In this document: positions 56,273 through 64,000 of the stretch, piece after piece
Layout of the letters: every line of letters starts with the position of its first letter
Numbering within the stretch: the first letter of the stretch is position 1
Position numbers and translations under genes: made by a program
Assembly (NCBI RefSeq): GCF_019803445.1
Contig: NZ_CP081844.1
Coordinates: 632,501-696,500, forward strand
DNA length: 64,000 nt
From: Caenibius sp. WL
Lineage (GTDB): Bacteria; Pseudomonadota; Alphaproteobacteria; Sphingomonadales; Sphingomonadaceae
Direction: 5' to 3'
The notes under the pieces: generated by a model
The model's database searches: none
Seen by the model: the letters and a program-made list of their open reading frames with translations, nothing else
What the model was told of the DNA's origin: nothing

Positions 56273-56308
56273 GGCGCAGGGCCGGATCAGGTGTGAAAGG
56301 GGGCCGGT

Positions 56309-56548
56309 GTGCTCAATATACTGGGGGCTGTCGTCTCGGGACTGATCGTCGGCGCACTGGCGCGCTGGTTCTATCCAGGCACGGTCGATCTGGGTTGGGT
56401 GCAGACGATCCTGCTGGGCATCGGCGGCTCGTTGCTGGCCGATCTCGTGATCACGCGCGGGCGCGGCGGCTTCAACCGCGCGGGATGCCTGTCGTCCCTG
56501 CTCGGCGCGCTGGCGCTGATTTTTCTCGGCCGCTGGCTTCTGGGGTAG
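56309..56548 (+). CDS. Small membrane protein, GlsB/YeaQ/YmgE-like
   Basis: A 79-residue protein with three hydrophobic helices (LNILGAVVSGLIVGALARWF, TILLGIGGSLLADLVI, SLLGALALIFLGRWLLG). The GlyxxxGAxxRWFYPG arrangement matches the transglycosylase-associated stress family. The GTG start follows AAAGGGGG. Family members are envelope-stress proteins of unknown biochemical action. Located upstream of the convergent nadB gene. Confidence 0.72.
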   Translation: MLNILGAVVSGLIVGALARWFYPGTVDLGWVQTILLGIGGSLLADLVITRGRGGFNRAGCLSSLLGALALIFLGRWLLG

Positions 56549-56576
56549 CGGCGAAAAGGGGCGGCTAAGAATCCGC

Positions 56577-58172
56577 TTAAGGCACCAGCACCGTATCCAC
56601 CGGCAGCGGATCGGTGCCCGGATAGTCCAGCGTGTAGTGCAAGCCGCGGCTTTCGTGGCGCTTCAGCGCGCTGCGCACGATCAGTTCGGCGCATTGCAGC
56701 AGATTGCGCAGTTCGATCAGATCGGTGCTGACGCGGAAATGGCCGTAATAGTCGCCCACTTCCTCCTGCAGCATCTTGATCCGGTGCGCCGCGCGTTCCA
56801 GCCGCTTGGTGGTGCGCACGATGCCGACATAGTTCCACATGAACCGGCGGATTTCGGTCCAGTTCTGCTTGATGATCACTTCCTCGTCGGAATCGGTGAC
56901 GCGGCTTTCGTCCCACGGGCGCACCGGCGGCGGCGCTTCGAAACTGTCCCACCGGGCGATGATGTCGCGCGCGGCGGCTTCGCCGAAGACGAAGCATTCG
57001 AGCAGAGAATTGGATGCCAGGCGATTGGCCCCGTGCAGCCCGCTTTCGGTGCATTCGCCCGCGGCATAAAGGCCGGGCAGATCGGTGCGGCCGTTGAGAT
57101 CGATCAGAATGCCGCCGCAGGTGTAATGCTGCGCAGGCACCACCGGGATCGGCTGCGTGGTCATGTCGATGCCCAGGCCCAGCAGCTTTTCGTGGATGTT
57201 GGGGAAATGCGCCCGCACGAAATCGGCGGGCATGTGGCTGATATCGAGATGGACGTAATCGAGCCCGAAGCGCTTGATCTCCGCATCGATGGCGCGGGCA
57301 ACCACGTCGCGCGGGGCCAGCTCCAGCCGTTCCGCATCGTAGAATTCCATGAACCGTTTGCCGGTGCGCGGATTGATCAGCCGTCCGCCTTCGCCCCGCA
57401 CCGCTTCGGTGATGAGGAAATTCTTGACCTCCAGATTGTAGAGGCAGGTCGGGTGGAACTGCATCATTTCCATGTTGGAAACCCGTGCGCCCGCGCGCCA
57501 TGCCATGGCGATCCCGTCACCCGTTGCGCCGCGCGGGGCGGTGGAGAAGAGATAGCAGCGCCCGGCTCCGCCGCTGGCCATCACCGTGGCGCGGGCGGTG
57601 TGCGCCTCCACATGCCCGGTTTCGGCATTGAGCGCATAGACCCCCCACACCCGGCCCGAACCGGAATAGCGTTCCTCGTGCCGCCCGGTGATCAGGTCCA
57701 CACAGCTGCGCCCCGGCAGCAGCGTGATATTGGGGTGTTCTTCAGCCGCCTTGAGCAGGGCGGCCTGCACCGCCCAGCCGGTGGCATCGTTCACATGCAC
57801 GATCCGGCGGTGCGAATGGCCGCCTTCGCGGGTGAGATGGAGATGGGCGCCATCGTTGTTGAAGGGCACGCCGAGATCGACCAGCCGTGCGATCGCGTGC
57901 GGCGCGCGTTCGATCACGAATTCCACAGTTTCGCGCCGGTTGAGCCCCGCGCCCGCCACCATGGTATCGCGGATATGTTCGTCGAACGTGTCGCCCGCAT
58001 CGAGCACGGCGGCGATCCCGCCCTGCGCCCATGCGGTGGAGCCCGATGTCAGTTCGCCCTTGGCCAGCACCAGGACGCTGGCATGTTCCGCCAGTGTCAA
58101 TGCCGCCGTCAGCCCGGCCGCGCCGGACCCGATTACCAGAACATCATGCACCGTTTGCGGGGTATGGCCCAT
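56577..58172 (-). CDS. nadB: L-aspartate oxidase
   Basis: Oxidises L-aspartate to iminoaspartate for de novo NAD synthesis. It has 531 residues. The FAD dinucleotide fold is VLVIGSGAAGLTAALTLAEH (about 12-31). The substrate region HLTREGGHSHRRIVHVNDAT and the conserved TCGGILIDLNGRTDLPGLYA (about 325-345) are typical of the succinate-dehydrogenase-like family. NadA and NadC partners are not in the window. The start is an ATG after GAGGCAAAAA. Confidence 0.94.
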   Translation of the reverse strand: MGHTPQTVHDVLVIGSGAAGLTAALTLAEHASVLVLAKGELTSGSTAWAQGGIAAVLDAGDTFDEHIRDTMVAGAGLNRRETVEFVIERAPHAIARLVDLGVPFNNDGAHLHLTREGGHSHRRIVHVNDATGWAVQAALLKAAEEHPNITLLPGRSCVDLITGRHEERYSGSGRVWGVYALNAETGHVEAHTARATVMASGGAGRCYLFSTAPRGATGDGIAMAWRAGARVSNMEMMQFHPTCLYNLEVKNFLITEAVRGEGGRLINPRTGKRFMEFYDAERLELAPRDVVARAIDAEIKRFGLDYVHLDISHMPADFVRAHFPNIHEKLLGLGIDMTTQPIPVVPAQHYTCGGILIDLNGRTDLPGLYAAGECTESGLHGANRLASNSLLECFVFGEAAARDIIARWDSFEAPPPVRPWDESRVTDSDEEVIIKQNWTEIRRFMWNYVGIVRTTKRLERAAHRIKMLQEEVGDYYGHFRVSTDLIELRNLLQCAELIVRSALKRHESRGLHYTLDYPGTDPLPVDTVLVP

Positions 58173-58276
58173 CGTGTTTTTGCCTCTTGTTCAGCCCGCT
58201 ATGCCGGTCGTGGCCCACGCCCGCAAGCAGCCAAACGATCAGCCCACGGTTCGGCTTCGCCTGTCAGGCCTCCGGT

Positions 58277-59233
58277 TCAGGCCAGCCCCACACCGTCCGC
58301 TGCCTCGCTGGTCAGCTTGACGAAGACATCTTCCAGATCGGCCTCCCGGGTGGTGACATCCTGGATCGTGCAGCCCTGTTGCTGAACGAGAGCGAGCACC
58401 TGGCCCGCGGTCGTCCGGTCGCGGTCGAACGTGATTTCCAGCGTGTGTTCGTCACGCAGCACGGATTTGAGGAACGCCGGATCGTGAGGCGCCCGGTCAA
58501 TTGCGCGATCCAGCGTCAGCACCATCACTTTCTCGCGCATCATCCCCACCAGTTCGCGCGTGGGCTTGTTGGTGATAAGCTGGCCATGATTGATGATGGC
58601 GATCCGGTCGCACAATTCCTCCGCTTCTTCGAGGTAATGCGTGGTCAGCACCACGGTCACCCCTTCGCGGTTGAGTTCGCCCACCAGTTCCCACAATTGC
58701 CGCCGCAGTTCCACGTCGACCCCAGCGGTCGGTTCGTCGAGCACCAGAATCGGCGGTGAATGGACCATCGCCTTGGCGATCAGCAGGCGGCGTTTCATCC
58801 CGCCCGACAGGCTGCGGGCATAGGCATCGCGCTTGTCGGCCAGATGGACGGCGCGCAGCAGTTCGTCCGACCGGCGCAGGGCCTTGGCGATGCCGTACAT
58901 CCCGCCCTGGATTTCCAGCACTTCGAACGGGGTGAAGAACGGGTCGAAGACGATTTCCTGCGGCACGATGCCGATGCTCGCCTTGGCGTTGCGGCGATCG
59001 CGGTCGATATTGTGGCCCCAGATGTCCACCGTGCCCGAAGTCTTGGTGACCAGCCCGGCGAGAATGTTGATCAGCGTGGATTTGCCTGCGCCATTGGGGC
59101 CCAGCAGGCCGAACACTTCGCCCTGCGGCACGTCGAAGCTGACCCCGCGCAGCGCCTGCTTGGGCGGGGCATTGCCTGCCCCGGCGTAAGTCTTGGTGAG
59201 ATCGCGGATGGTGATGGCGGCCGGTGTGCTCAT
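58277..59233 (-). CDS. ABC-2 type transporter ATP-binding protein
   Basis: A 318-residue ATPase with Walker A LLGPNGAGKSTLINIL (about 45), signature ARSLSGGMKRRLLIAKAM (about 140), Walker B PILVLDEPTAGVDVE and H-loop TTHYLEEAEELCD. A C-terminal ~80-residue extension (VMVLTLDRAIDR ... READLEDVFVKLT) is typical of ABC-2 exporters. The start chosen is the ATG of MSTPAAITIRD; an in-frame ATG lies five codons earlier. No permease gene is adjacent in the window, which is unusual for this type. Confidence 0.88.
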   Translation of the reverse strand: MSTPAAITIRDLTKTYAGAGNAPPKQALRGVSFDVPQGEVFGLLGPNGAGKSTLINILAGLVTKTSGTVDIWGHNIDRDRRNAKASIGIVPQEIVFDPFFTPFEVLEIQGGMYGIAKALRRSDELLRAVHLADKRDAYARSLSGGMKRRLLIAKAMVHSPPILVLDEPTAGVDVELRRQLWELVGELNREGVTVVLTTHYLEEAEELCDRIAIINHGQLITNKPTRELVGMMREKVMVLTLDRAIDRAPHDPAFLKSVLRDEHTLEITFDRDRTTAGQVLALVQQQGCTIQDVTTREADLEDVFVKLTSEAADGVGLA

Positions 59234-59290
59234 GATCCGCCGGTCCATGGGCTACTCGCGGGGCAAGGTAAAGAGGGAGGCTTTCCCGCG

Positions 59291-59329
59291 CCCGCGCGAT
59301 GGAGCCCGCGCGATGGCCCCGCGCGATGG
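59291..59329. repeat. Short tandem repeat of CCCGCGCGATGG
   Basis: Three exact copies of the 12-base unit start at 59291, 59305 and 59318, separated by 1-2 bases. They lie between the divergent ABC-ATPase and zf-CHCC genes and may have arisen by slippage. Confidence 0.7.
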
Positions 59330-59393
59330 GGGGTGTCCGCCAGTCCGCTCCAGACCGTTGCGAATCCCCGGCGGGCGCGATAGGGGAACGCGC

Positions 59394-59648
59394 ATGATCG
59401 AACCGCCCGAAACCATCCTGGTCGAAACCACCCGCGTGAGCTGCGACGGCGCGTCCGGCATCCGCGGTGGCGAAGGCTATCGCCCGGCCGCGCTCGGCCA
59501 TCCCCGCGTCTGGCTTGAAATCGACGAGCATGGCTATGTCGATTGCGGCTATTGCGACCGGCGCTTCGTGCTCAAGGGCGGCCCGGCCGATGGCGCCGAT
59601 CAGGCAGCTTTGCCCGATATTTCGGCAGGCGCTTCGCCCGCAGTGTGA
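59394..59648 (+). CDS. Zinc-finger protein (zf-CHCC, NDUFS6-like)
   Basis: An 84-residue protein related to the complex I accessory subunit NDUFS6. HPRVWLEIDEHGYVDCGYCD (about 40-59), together with an N-terminal Cys, provides the CHCC zinc site. AGGGGAA is before the ATG. In alphaproteobacteria this type of protein is a complex I accessory or assembly factor. A longer open frame upstream is unsupported. Confidence 0.88.
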   Translation: MIEPPETILVETTRVSCDGASGIRGGEGYRPAALGHPRVWLEIDEHGYVDCGYCDRRFVLKGGPADGADQAALPDISAGASPAV

Positions 59649-59726
59649 TCGCGGGCGGGCTGCGCGATTTTCGCGCTGGCCCGCTCCCGCCTTTCGCCCG
59701 GGCGCCGATGCCCCTATATCGGGGGC

Positions 59727-61151
59727 ATGAGCACACACGATCCGCGCCGGTTCCTCTATGCAGAGGGCAAGCTGACCCCCGAAGAAGCGCAGGCCATCGC
59801 CGCGCAAACGCTGGCCAAATGCGATGATGGGGAACTCTATCTCCAGTTCATCGCCAGCGAAAGTTTCACGTTCGACGACGGGCGGCTGAAAGCGGCCGAC
59901 TATTCGCGCGATTCCGGTTTCGGCCTGCGCGGTATCTCGGGCGAGATGACCGGGTTCGCCCATGCCAACGACATCAGCGCCAAGGCGATCCTGCGCGCGG
60001 GCGAAACGCTGCAACTGCTCGATCCGGCGAAAGGCCAGCCTGCCCCGCCGCCGCGCCGCAACAACCGCCATCTCTACACCGATGCCAGCCCGCTGGACGC
60101 GATCCCCTTCGCCGAAAAGGTCAGGCTGCTGGAAACGATCGACGCCGCCGCGCGCGCCCGCGATCCGCGCGTGGCGCAAGTCACCGCTTCGCTTTCGGGC
60201 AGCTGGAGCGTGGTGGAAATCGTTCGCGCCGATGGCTTCGTTGCGCAGGATATCCGGCCGCTGGTGCGGCTCAATGTCGGGATTGTGGCGGAACGCGACG
60301 GCCGCCGCGAAACCGGCAGCTTCGGCATGGGCGGGCGCTGGCTCTATGACGATCTGTTCCAGCCGGAAAACTGGAACCGGGCGATCGACACCGCGCTGGC
60401 CCAGGCGCTGACCAATCTCGACAGCGTGCCCGCGCCCGCAGGCGAAATGACCGTGCTGCTCGGCCCCGGCTGGCCGGGCGTGCTGCTGCACGAAGCGGTT
60501 GGACATGGCCTGGAAGGCGATTTCAACCGCAAAGGCACCAGCGCCTTTTCCGGCCGCATCGGCGAACGCGTCGGCGCGCCGGGCGTGACGGTGGTGGACG
60601 ACGGTTCGATCGGCGAGCGGCGCGGTTCGCTGTCCATCGACGATGAAGGCACGCCCACAGGCGAAACCGTGCTGATTGAGGACGGCATTCTCAAAGGCTA
60701 TATGCAGGACCGGCTGAATGCCCGGCTGATGGGGGTGGACCCCACCGGCAACGGCCGCCGTCAGGACTATGCCCACGCGCCGATGCCGCGCATGACCAAC
60801 ACCTTCATGCGCGCCGGGAACGACGATCCGGCCGAATTGCTGGCCCGTGTCAAGAACGGCATTTTCGCCAAGAGCTTCGGCGGCGGGCAGGTCGATATCG
60901 TGTCGGGCAAGTTCGTCTTCTCCTGCACCGAAGCGTACAAGGTCGAGAACGGCAAGCTCGGCGCGCCGATCAAGGGCGCGACGCTGATCGGCGATGGGCC
61001 CAGCGTCCTCACCCGCGTGACCGGTATCGGCAACGATATGGCGCTGGACGAAGGTGTGGGCGTGTGCGGCAAGGGCGGGCAGAGCGTGCCCGCCGGTGTC
61101 GGCCAGCCGACGCTGCTGGTCGAAGGGCTGACTGTGGGTGGGACGGGTTGA
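59727..61151 (+). CDS. tldD: Metalloprotease TldD
   Basis: One half of the TldD/TldE (PmbA) protease that trims unfolded peptides and peptide antibiotics. It has 474 residues. The zinc site is HExxxH in LLHEAVGHGLEGDFNRKG (about 254-271), and the third ligand Cys lies in KFVFSCTEAYKVENG (about 400). GSFGMGGRWLYDD and LIGDGPSVLTRVTGIGNDM match the family. TldE is not in the window. No close partner precedes it. Confidence 0.94.
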   Translation: MSTHDPRRFLYAEGKLTPEEAQAIAAQTLAKCDDGELYLQFIASESFTFDDGRLKAADYSRDSGFGLRGISGEMTGFAHANDISAKAILRAGETLQLLDPAKGQPAPPPRRNNRHLYTDASPLDAIPFAEKVRLLETIDAAARARDPRVAQVTASLSGSWSVVEIVRADGFVAQDIRPLVRLNVGIVAERDGRRETGSFGMGGRWLYDDLFQPENWNRAIDTALAQALTNLDSVPAPAGEMTVLLGPGWPGVLLHEAVGHGLEGDFNRKGTSAFSGRIGERVGAPGVTVVDDGSIGERRGSLSIDDEGTPTGETVLIEDGILKGYMQDRLNARLMGVDPTGNGRRQDYAHAPMPRMTNTFMRAGNDDPAELLARVKNGIFAKSFGGGQVDIVSGKFVFSCTEAYKVENGKLGAPIKGATLIGDGPSVLTRVTGIGNDMALDEGVGVCGKGGQSVPAGVGQPTLLVEGLTVGGTG

Positions 61152-61236
61152 TTCCGTCATTGATGGGGAACGGTGTCTTTCAGCGCCCATTCAGGCGGAA
61201 AGGCGCAGTTTCCGATCACAATCGGGAGTATGCTCC

Positions 61237-61647
61237 ATGCGTAAGATACTGATTGCTCTCGTCCTCTCCTCGCTTGCCCTGTCGGGCGGCGCGCTCAGCG
61301 CCAGGCAGAGCGTGCAGGAACGGGGCGAAGCCAAGCTCGCCAAGATGCTCGAAGGGCGCGAACCGGGGCAGCCCGTGTCGTGCATCTCGAACATGCGCAA
61401 TCTCGACCTGACCGTGATCGACCGCACCGCGCTGGTCTATGGTTCGGGCAGCACGATCTATGTCAACCGGACGAAAGACCCGCGCTGGATCGACCGGGAC
61501 GATATCCTCGTGACCAAGCCGACCAATGCCAGCCAGCTTTGCCGGTTGGACAGTGTCCACACGATGGACCGGTCCACGCATATGCGTGGCGGCGCGATCA
61601 TGCTGGATGATTTCGTGCCTTACACCAGAGTCCGGAACAAGGGCTAG
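61237..61647 (+). CDS. Secreted hypothetical protein
   Basis: A 136-residue precursor. The signal peptide is RKILIALVLSSLALSGGALS. The mature chain has two Cys (about 49 and 100) which may form a disulphide, in QPVSCISNMRNLDLTVIDRT and QLCRLDSVHTMDRS. It has no recognised domain. GGGAG lies about 9 nt before the ATG. It is followed after 3 bp by a DUF924 gene, probably in one transcript. Confidence 0.7.
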   Translation: MRKILIALVLSSLALSGGALSARQSVQERGEAKLAKMLEGREPGQPVSCISNMRNLDLTVIDRTALVYGSGSTIYVNRTKDPRWIDRDDILVTKPTNASQLCRLDSVHTMDRSTHMRGGAIMLDDFVPYTRVRNKG

Positions 61648-61650
61648 GCA

Positions 61651-62205
61651 ATGGCCGCTGCCCCGCGCCGCTGGGCGGCGGAATTGCTTCACTTCTGGTT
61701 TCACAAGCTCAAGCCGCGGGACTGGTTCGGCGGCGGTGAGGCGGTGGACAGGCAGTTGCAGGCCCGTTTCGGGCGCGATCTGGCCATGCTGTCCGCCTGC
61801 GATGCGCAAGCCTTCCTCAGCGATCCGCTGACCGCACGGGCGGCGATCCTGCTGTTCGATCAGGTGCCGCGCAATATCCATCGCGGCACGCCCGAAGCGT
61901 TCGCCTACGATCCGCTGGCGCGGCAGATCGCCTACGGCATGCTGTGGCGTGAATGGGATTTGCGTTTCCCCCCGGCGGCGCGGCAATTTATCGCCATGCC
62001 GCTGATGCACAGCGAAACGATTGCCGACCAACGCCATTCGCTCGCTTACTTCAGTATGCTGGGGCCGCGTTACGGCTGGCCCTATGCGCGCGATCACTAT
62101 CGCATGATCGCCCGCTTCGGCCGTTTCCCGCATCGCAATCCGGTGCTGGGGCGAGCCAGCACGCCAGCGGAAATCCGCGCGATGGAAGCGGGCCATAGCT
62201 GGTAG
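61651..62205 (+). CDS. DUF924 family protein
   Basis: A 184-residue soluble alpha-helical protein. DUF924 markers include ELLHFWFHKLKPRDWFGGG, ILLFDQVPRNIHRGTPEAFA and FIAMPLMHSETIADQRHSL. The fold is TPR-like in known structures, but the function is unknown. ATG start, with three bases between the preceding stop and the start. Confidence 0.9.
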   Translation: MAAAPRRWAAELLHFWFHKLKPRDWFGGGEAVDRQLQARFGRDLAMLSACDAQAFLSDPLTARAAILLFDQVPRNIHRGTPEAFAYDPLARQIAYGMLWREWDLRFPPAARQFIAMPLMHSETIADQRHSLAYFSMLGPRYGWPYARDHYRMIARFGRFPHRNPVLGRASTPAEIRAMEAGHSW

Positions 62206-62225
62206 AGCCAGACAGGGGGATAGAG

Positions 62226-62801
62226 ATGACGAATGGAGCCGACGACCGGCCACGCTGTAGCTGGTCCACCAAAACGGCGCAGGAATGCGCTTACCACGAT
62301 GCGGAATGGGGCGTGCCCGTGCGCGATTCCCGGATGCTGTGGGAAACGCTGATGCTGGAAGGCTTTCAGGCCGGGCTGGCGTGGTCAGTGATTCTCGCCA
62401 AGCGGGAGAATTTCCGCGCCGCTTTCGCCGGGTTCGATCCGCGCGCGGTGGCCACATTCGACGAGCGGGATATCGAACGGCTGCTCGGCGATGCCGGGAT
62501 CGTGCGTTCGCGCGCCAAGATCGAGGCGACCATTCGCGGCGCGCAGATCTACAATGCGATGGCCGATGCGGGGGAGGATTTCGCGGCGTTTTGCTGGTCC
62601 TTCACCGAGGGCAGGCCGTTGCAGGGCGAAGGTGTCCACGCGCAGACGCCCCTTTCCCAGGCGATTTCGAAGGAACTGAAGCGGCGCGGTTTCAAATTCA
62701 CCGGCCCGACGATCGTTTATGCCTGGATGCAGGCGGTGGGTATGGTCAACGACCACGCCCCCGAATGCTTCCGCCGCGCCGAAGTGGCTGCATTGGGCTA
62801 G
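62226..62801 (+). CDS. tag: DNA-3-methyladenine glycosylase I
   Basis: Removes 3-methyladenine from alkylated DNA in base-excision repair. It has 191 residues. Zinc ligands are seen in RCSW near the N-terminus, CAYHDAEWG (about 21), and HAPEC near the end. The family motif WETLMLEGFQAGLAWSVIL and AGIVRSRAKIEATIRGA surround the base-flipping pocket. The ATG is preceded by a GGGGGATAGAG sequence. Confidence 0.95.
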   Translation: MTNGADDRPRCSWSTKTAQECAYHDAEWGVPVRDSRMLWETLMLEGFQAGLAWSVILAKRENFRAAFAGFDPRAVATFDERDIERLLGDAGIVRSRAKIEATIRGAQIYNAMADAGEDFAAFCWSFTEGRPLQGEGVHAQTPLSQAISKELKRRGFKFTGPTIVYAWMQAVGMVNDHAPECFRRAEVAALG

Positions 62802-62829
62802 AAACTGCCGCGCGGGCGCACGGTCCGCT

Positions 62830-63471
62830 CTAACGGTCTGCCGCCGCGAAATGGGCCATCTGATCGGCATGGGCTTTCATGAAGGCCGGACGTTCAGTGG
62901 CGCGTGTGATATAGGCGCGGCAGGCGGGATGCTCCGTCAGCCGGTCGAACCGTTCGAGAAGGCGCAGCACGTCCGCCATCAGGATATCGGCGATGGAAAA
63001 CGCCCCCGCCAGCCACTCACGCGCCGCCAATACCGGTTCGAGATGGCGTAACCGGATGGAAACGAAGTCATCCAGCACTTTCCATTCCGGCGTTCCGCCC
63101 TTCAATCCGGAAAAGGCGAGGAGCGACCATGGCAGGCTTGCCATTTCGACGGAGTTGAGCGCGGCGAAGACCCATTCCACGACTTCGGCCCGGCCGCGCG
63201 GATCGCGGGGCATCAGCGCATCGCTGCGTTCGCCCAGATGGAGGAGAATTGCCCCGCTTTCGAACAGCGAAATGTCGCCATCGGTCAGCCATGGCACCTG
63301 GCCGAACGGCTGGTGGGTGAAATGCGCGCTGTCCCGGCCGCGGAACGGCACGCTTTCGACGCGATAGGGCAGGCCTGCCTCCTCCAGCGCCCAGCGCACC
63401 CGCAAATCGCGGACATAGCCGCGCGGCATGTCCGGCACCCAATCGAACGTGGTGAGAATCAGGTCGGCCAT
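62830..63471 (-). CDS. Glutathione S-transferase family protein
   Basis: A 213-residue two-domain GST. The N-terminal thioredoxin-like half has VRWALEEAGLPYRVE and FGQVPWLTDGDISLFESGAI with the cis-Pro (PW) and the Glu-Ser that bind glutathione. The helical C-terminal half contains LAGAFSIADILMADVLR, the N-capping-box region. Substrate unknown. It starts about 20 bp downstream of the Nth-like gene on the same strand. Confidence 0.9.
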   Translation of the reverse strand: MADLILTTFDWVPDMPRGYVRDLRVRWALEEAGLPYRVESVPFRGRDSAHFTHQPFGQVPWLTDGDISLFESGAILLHLGERSDALMPRDPRGRAEVVEWVFAALNSVEMASLPWSLLAFSGLKGGTPEWKVLDDFVSIRLRHLEPVLAAREWLAGAFSIADILMADVLRLLERFDRLTEHPACRAYITRATERPAFMKAHADQMAHFAAADR

Positions 63472-63492
63472 CTCATATCTCCGTGCGCCGGA

Positions 63493-64000
63493 TCATGGCC
63501 GTTTCCCGGCTGTTCCGGCCTGCCCTGTGCGGCAATGCGGCTGCAAGGGGCAGCGGGCGCAATCGTGGTGCGATGGGCGGCAGAACGTCTGGCCGACGCG
63601 TTTCATCAGCAGGTGATGTTCGTCGAAATCGCCCGCCGTCCATTCGGGCGGCCATGCCGGATCGAGCGCTTCGTAAGCGCGGGCGGTGTCCGCTTTGGCC
63701 GGGACGAGCCCCATGCGCTGAAGCACACGGCGGTGGTTGGTGTCGATCACCATCGCCTTGCGGTCGAGCGTGCTGGTGTTGACCACCCCAGCCGAAACCT
63801 TGCGCGCCACGCCGGGCAGCGTTTCCAGCCAGGCCATCGCCTGCGCGGTGTCCATCGCGGCGAGATGCGACAGATCGACTCTCCCGCACTGCTGCCGGAT
63901 GGTGAGGAGACAGGCTTTCAATCGCTGCGCCATCAATTCGGGGAATGTCGCGGTGGCGAGCTGTGCGGTCAGCGCATCGAGCGGCGCATCGGCCACCGCG
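63493..64000 (-). CDS. Endonuclease III-like DNA glycosylase (partial, 5' end outside window)
   Basis: An HhH-GPD iron-sulphur glycosylase, of which about 168 C-terminal residues are seen. The helix-hairpin-helix is WLETLPGVARKVSAGVVN, with the catalytic Lys in the expected place, and the Asp is in VIDTNHRRVLQRM. The [4Fe-4S] cysteines are in FCRPSHHDCARCPLQPHC, spaced C-x6-C-x2-C-x5-C. The segment VIDTNHRR has Asn where most Nth enzymes have His. The N-terminus and start are beyond the right edge. It precedes the GST gene in the same direction. Confidence 0.88.
   Translation of the reverse strand, partial: AVADAPLDALTAQLATATFPELMAQRLKACLLTIRQQCGRVDLSHLAAMDTAQAMAWLETLPGVARKVSAGVVNTSTLDRKAMVIDTNHRRVLQRMGLVPAKADTARAYEALDPAWPPEWTAGDFDEHHLLMKRVGQTFCRPSHHDCARCPLQPHCRTGQAGTAGKRP

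Larger units (their letters stand above)
55853..56308. other. Divergent intergenic region of nrdA
   Basis: About 455 bp without a convincing gene. It contains two NrdR-like boxes (56066-56115) and a set of TTTGTCCACG/TTCGTCCACA elements (56200-56272). It serves nrdA to the left and a small membrane protein to the right. A T-loop-like GGTTCGAAT on the minus strand near 56100 does not fold into a tRNA. Confidence 0.55.

Overview
The window is dense, GC-rich bacterial chromosome. It is almost certainly from an alphaproteobacterium of the order Sphingomonadales (Novosphingobium/Erythrobacter-like). The evidence is protein-level: an intracellular Cys-type PHA depolymerase, a methionine synthase split into two genes, a GlnD uridylyltransferase, class I ribonucleotide reductase genes, a zf-CHCC protein related to NDUFS6, an NDUFAF7/MidA-type methyltransferase, and exosortase-A-associated sugar genes. 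About 60 protein genes are packed on both strands, many with 4-bp ATGA or GTGA overlaps. No rRNA, convincing tRNA, CRISPR array, prophage or insertion sequence was found; the region reads as core chromosome.

Layout. 1-2.5 kb: edge of an exosortase-A-linked exopolysaccharide/glycosylation locus (glycosyltransferase, small membrane protein, O-ligase). 2.5-9.3 kb: PHA depolymerase divergent from an MsbA-like ABC exporter, then an M13 peptidase, UppP and a small membrane protein. 9.4-15.9 kb: two small lipoproteins, then a methionine-cycle operon of an ArsR-methyltransferase fusion (SahR-like), metF and a split metH. 16-21.3 kb: beta-helix protein, ribA-xthA, lolA, rpmG, arfB, with a repeat/ncRNA-like intergenic region. 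21.3-26.8 kb: pseudouridine synthase, aminotransferase, a PabB-PabC fusion for folate, and a HerA-like ATPase. 26.8-34.6 kb: an EF-hand protein with a two-component system, cupin, two proline-directed peptidases divergently arranged, and a thioesterase. 34.6-45.4 kb: alanine dehydrogenase, FtsK, ThiE-like protein, YggS, GlnD, Lgt, MidA-like methyltransferase, thioesterase. 45.4-50.9 kb: GyrB, a predicted 27-residue membrane microprotein, lipoproteins and a nuclease. 50.9-56.5 kb: nrdB and nrdA separated by an esterase gene. 56.5-64 kb: NadB, an ABC ATPase, zf-CHCC protein, TldD, Tag glycosylase, GST and an Nth-like glycosylase cut by the right edge.

The clearest functional unit is the methionine operon. 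Its regulator gene has a perfect 8+8 bp palindrome between a plausible -35 and a TATAAT -10 box that lies 5 nt from the start codon, so the mRNA may be leaderless and autorepressed. Other points worth a second look are the EF-hand/His-rich two-component operon with TTGTCGC repeats at its promoter, the microprotein unit upstream of gyrB, two candidate small RNAs, a REP-like palindromic repeat, a PhaR-like site before phaZ, and inverted TTTGTCCACG motifs upstream of nrdA. I found no obviously new multi-gene defence or mobile system.
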